From contig JAEURE010000069.1 of the NCBI GenBank assembly GCA_016789485.1, forward strand, positions 1-7,026: DNA of 7,026 nucleotides, written 5' to 3'. How positions within the stretch are numbered: position 1 is the stretch's first letter; each line of letters starts with the position of its first letter. The stretch is from Anaerolineales bacterium (GTDB taxonomy: Bacteria > Chloroflexota > Anaerolineae > Anaerolineales > Villigracilaceae). Shown one piece after another: positions 5,910 to 7,026 of the stretch. The position numbers and the translations under genes were made by a program. The notes under the pieces are model-generated. The model was given only the letters and a program-made list of their open reading frames with translations. It searched no databases and was not told where the DNA came from.

Positions 5910-6498
5910 GATGTCTCCTTTCCATTTCGGCAAGCAAGTCGTCTTCCTCTTCCTGCCACACACCTGCCAGTTCCTTGCGCGCACGATGCAGGCGGCTCTT
6001 CACCGCACTGACGGTCAAGCGCAGGGATTCGGCAATTTCCTTTTCTGAATAATCGTACCAATATCTCATAATGATCGCGGCGCGGTCTGTGGCATCAAGG
6101 TCATTGAGCATGGCATGGATTCTCTCCTGCGTCTGCCCTTTGATCGTTTCGCCTTCGGGGTTTGGCGCGTCTACATCTGGCAACTCAAATGCATTGCCGT
6201 CTTCGTCTTCTGCGTCCATCGAGAACATGGAGAATTTTCGCCGCCGCAATTTGTCAATACAATAATGCGCCGCAATCGAAAGCAGCCAGGTCGCGAACGG
6301 ACGCTTTTCGTCATAGCGGTGCAGGTGCTGGTAGGCACGCAAAAACGTTTCCTGCGCGGCATCTTCTGCCAGCTCAGGCTCGCCCAACATGCGGTAGCAC
6401 AAGTTGAAAACAGGGGTCTGATAGGTTTCGACAAGCCTGGTAAATGCCTCATCGTCGCCTTGTTGTGCTTGGGAAACCCAAGTCTGTTCTTCGTTCAC
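5890..6498 (-). CDS. ECF-type RNA polymerase sigma factor (sigma-70 family, RpoE-like)
   Basis: A 202-residue extracytoplasmic-function sigma factor, which directs RNA polymerase to stress or envelope promoters when released by its anti-sigma factor. Region 2 covers about 18-87, with the core-binding and -10-reading stretch DAAQETFLRAYQHLHRYD (46-63) and FATWLLSIAAHYCIDKLRRR. An acidic linker (about 94-118) follows. Region 4 covers about 126-177, with a helix-turn-helix at YSEKEIAESLRLTVSAVKSR that reads the -35 element. The last 25 residues are a charged tail overlapping the next gene. The start is GTG, supported by GAGGAG four bases before it; the translation from there begins at the usual position before region 2. 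It leads an operon with the anti-sigma factor and the solenoid protein. No standard ECF -35 (GGAAC) is visible upstream, so autoregulation is not shown by the sequence. Confidence 0.95.
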   Translation of the reverse strand: MNEEQTWVSQAQQGDDEAFTRLVETYQTPVFNLCYRMLGEPELAEDAAQETFLRAYQHLHRYDEKRPFATWLLSIAAHYCIDKLRRRKFSMFSMDAEDEDGNAFELPDVDAPNPEGETIKGQTQERIHAMLNDLDATDRAAIIMRYWYDYSEKEIAESLRLTVSAVKSRLHRARKELAGVWQEEEDDLLAEMERRHHESPAF

Positions 6499-6502
6499 GT
6501 TT

Positions 6503-6508
6503 CTCCTC
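6503..6508 (-). promoter_or_regulatory. Ribosome binding site deciding the GTG start of the sigma gene
   Basis: GAGGAG on the minus strand, four bases before GTG at 6498. No ATG in the same frame lies at a suitable distance, so this site fixes a GTG start. A GUG start gives somewhat lower initiation, which suits a regulator. Confidence 0.8.
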
Positions 6509-6551
6509 GGAAGGCTTTCTACCTTCTCTACGCATTCACTTGAGGAAAAGT

Positions 6552-6579
6552 TTCATAAATTTGACTAAACAAATTTCAA
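6552..6579 (-). promoter_or_regulatory. Candidate promoter for the sigma operon with inverted repeat between the boxes
   Basis: The minus strand has TTGAAA (6579-6574), a 16-base spacer and TATGAA (6557-6552), a fair match to a housekeeping promoter, giving a leader of about 46 bases. A perfect 7-bp inverted repeat AAATTTG-6-CAAATTT (6557-6576) fills the spacer and touches both boxes, where a repressor could act. The region is AT-rich, so chance is possible. Confidence 0.4.
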
Positions 6580-6604
6580 GTGCGGAATGCAGGGCACTGG
6601 ACTT

Positions 6605-6625
6605 TTGGACAGGAAAACCGTCCAA
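6605..6625. other. Bulged hairpin between the YibE/F gene and the sigma operon
   Basis: TTGGAC-A-GG, loop AAAA, CC-GTCCAA gives an 8-bp stem with one bulged base. Neither strand has a U tract after it, so it is not a typical terminator. It sits in the 188-bp gap (6499-6686) after the YibE/F gene and upstream of the candidate sigma promoter. It may be a weak or Rho-assisted end for the YibE/F transcript. Nothing else firm is seen in that gap apart from the promoter region. Confidence 0.3.
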
Positions 6626-6686
6626 CCACAGAATACTCCAAACTGCCCGTCTAGCGTACTAGCTTGGTGACCAGTTTTAGACTCAC

Positions 6687-7026
6687 CTAATGGCTATGTC
6701 CGCTTCCTTCTGGACCGAGAACCTGCTCCCACTTCCCAAGCGACTCAGCCCTTTGGGCAAGGAAGATGGCAATCGTGGTGGTGAGCGGCACGGCGGCAAT
6801 CAAGCCCAGCGAGCCGACCAAAGTCCGTACGATCTCCTCTGCGATGAAGGAAAAATTGATGAGATAACCATAGTCCCCGCGTCCAAGCGAAAACATCAGC
6901 AGCATGGGCAGGGATGCTCCAGCGTAAGCTAAAACCAGGGTGTTGACCGTGGCAGCTACATGGTCCTGCCCGATGCGCATGGCGGAATTGTAGAGTCCGC
7001 GAAAGCCAAGCGCTGGATTCGCATGC
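6687..7026 (-). CDS. YibE/F family membrane protein, C-terminal 112 residues, 5' end outside window
   Basis: The last part of a multi-pass membrane protein; the gene enters from beyond base 7026 and stops with TAG at 6687-6689. The fragment begins HANPALGFRGLYNSAMRIGQ, then DHVAATVNTLVLAYAGASLPMLLMF, the conserved C-terminal signature of the YibE/F family. Two further hydrophobic stretches follow (YLINFSFIAEEIVRTLVGSLGLIA and VPLTTTIAIFLA), then a polar tail ending HSH. The family's role is unclear; some members are discussed as permease-like. An ATG at 6980 lies inside the conserved block and is not the start. It lies on the same strand as the sigma operon, 188 bp before it, and is probably a separate unit. 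Family call is confident, function unknown. Confidence 0.85.
   Translation of the reverse strand, partial: HANPALGFRGLYNSAMRIGQDHVAATVNTLVLAYAGASLPMLLMFSLGRGDYGYLINFSFIAEEIVRTLVGSLGLIAAVPLTTTIAIFLAQRAESLGKWEQVLGPEGSGHSH

Noticed and set aside
6510..6526. Small hairpin GAAGG-7-CCTTC next to the sigma ribosome binding site
   Set aside because: Only 5 bp with a seven-base loop; such stems are common by chance and it does not cover GAGGAG.
6641..6677. AAACTG...CAGTTT and CTAG-4-CTAG repeats after the YibE/F stop
   Set aside because: Short, widely spaced and without a U tract; not convincing as a terminator or operator.
6499..6686. ECF-type autoregulatory promoter before the sigma gene
   Set aside because: No GGAAC-like -35 with a fitting -10 was found on the minus strand in this gap.
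1..7026. tRNA, rRNA, CRISPR, insertion sequence or prophage signals
   Set aside because: No tRNA-like cloverleaf, regular direct-repeat array, transposase or terminal inverted repeats were seen on either strand.

Overview
The window is a compact bacterial segment of roughly balanced base composition with eight protein genes and no RNA genes, insertion sequences or CRISPR arrays that I can see. The protein families and their style suggest a Chloroflexota (Anaerolineae-like) genome: a HAMP/GAF protein with a coiled-coil tail, a bactofilin-like solenoid behind an ECF sigma factor, and a YibE/F protein. This placement is inferred from remembered family resemblance, not from a search.

Layout. Bases 1-1223 (minus) hold a GAF-domain protein and the first 108 codons of an FAD-dependent oxidoreductase, overlapping by one base (TAATG). 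A 74-bp divergent promoter region (1224-1297) separates them from a plus-strand pair: nadD (1298-1909), probably leaderless, and eight bases later an MFS transporter of the fosmidomycin-resistance type (1918-3078). A strong hairpin at 3079-3109 lies between the converging MFS gene and a C45-family (penicillin acyltransferase-like) Ntn hydrolase on the minus strand (3137-4246).

Bases 4321-6498 (minus) form a tightly coupled three-gene operon. An ECF sigma factor with a GTG start overlaps a zinc-finger membrane anti-sigma factor by 20 bp. The anti-sigma gene overlaps, by 4 bp (ATGA), a gene for an exported beta-solenoid protein with a Val-Pro-rich linker and a multi-helix membrane domain. A hairpin terminator at 4266-4290 ends the operon. 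An extended -10 promoter (TGATATAAT) between the operon's stop codon and this hairpin probably starts the C45 hydrolase mRNA, so the same hairpin would end one transcript and lie at the 5' end of the next. Bases 6687-7026 (minus) carry the C-terminal part of a YibE/F-family membrane protein.

How the genes work together. The sigma/anti-sigma/solenoid operon looks like an envelope-responsive module. The anti-sigma factor has a normal cytoplasmic zinc finger but no obvious extracytoplasmic sensor domain, so the co-transcribed solenoid membrane protein is either the regulated output or a possible sensing partner; this is inference. NadD is core NAD biosynthesis. The GAF/oxidoreductase pair and the C45 hydrolase have no recognisable shared pathway with their neighbours. 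The most noteworthy observations are the exported solenoid operon, its regular rung pattern, and the nested terminator/promoter before the hydrolase.
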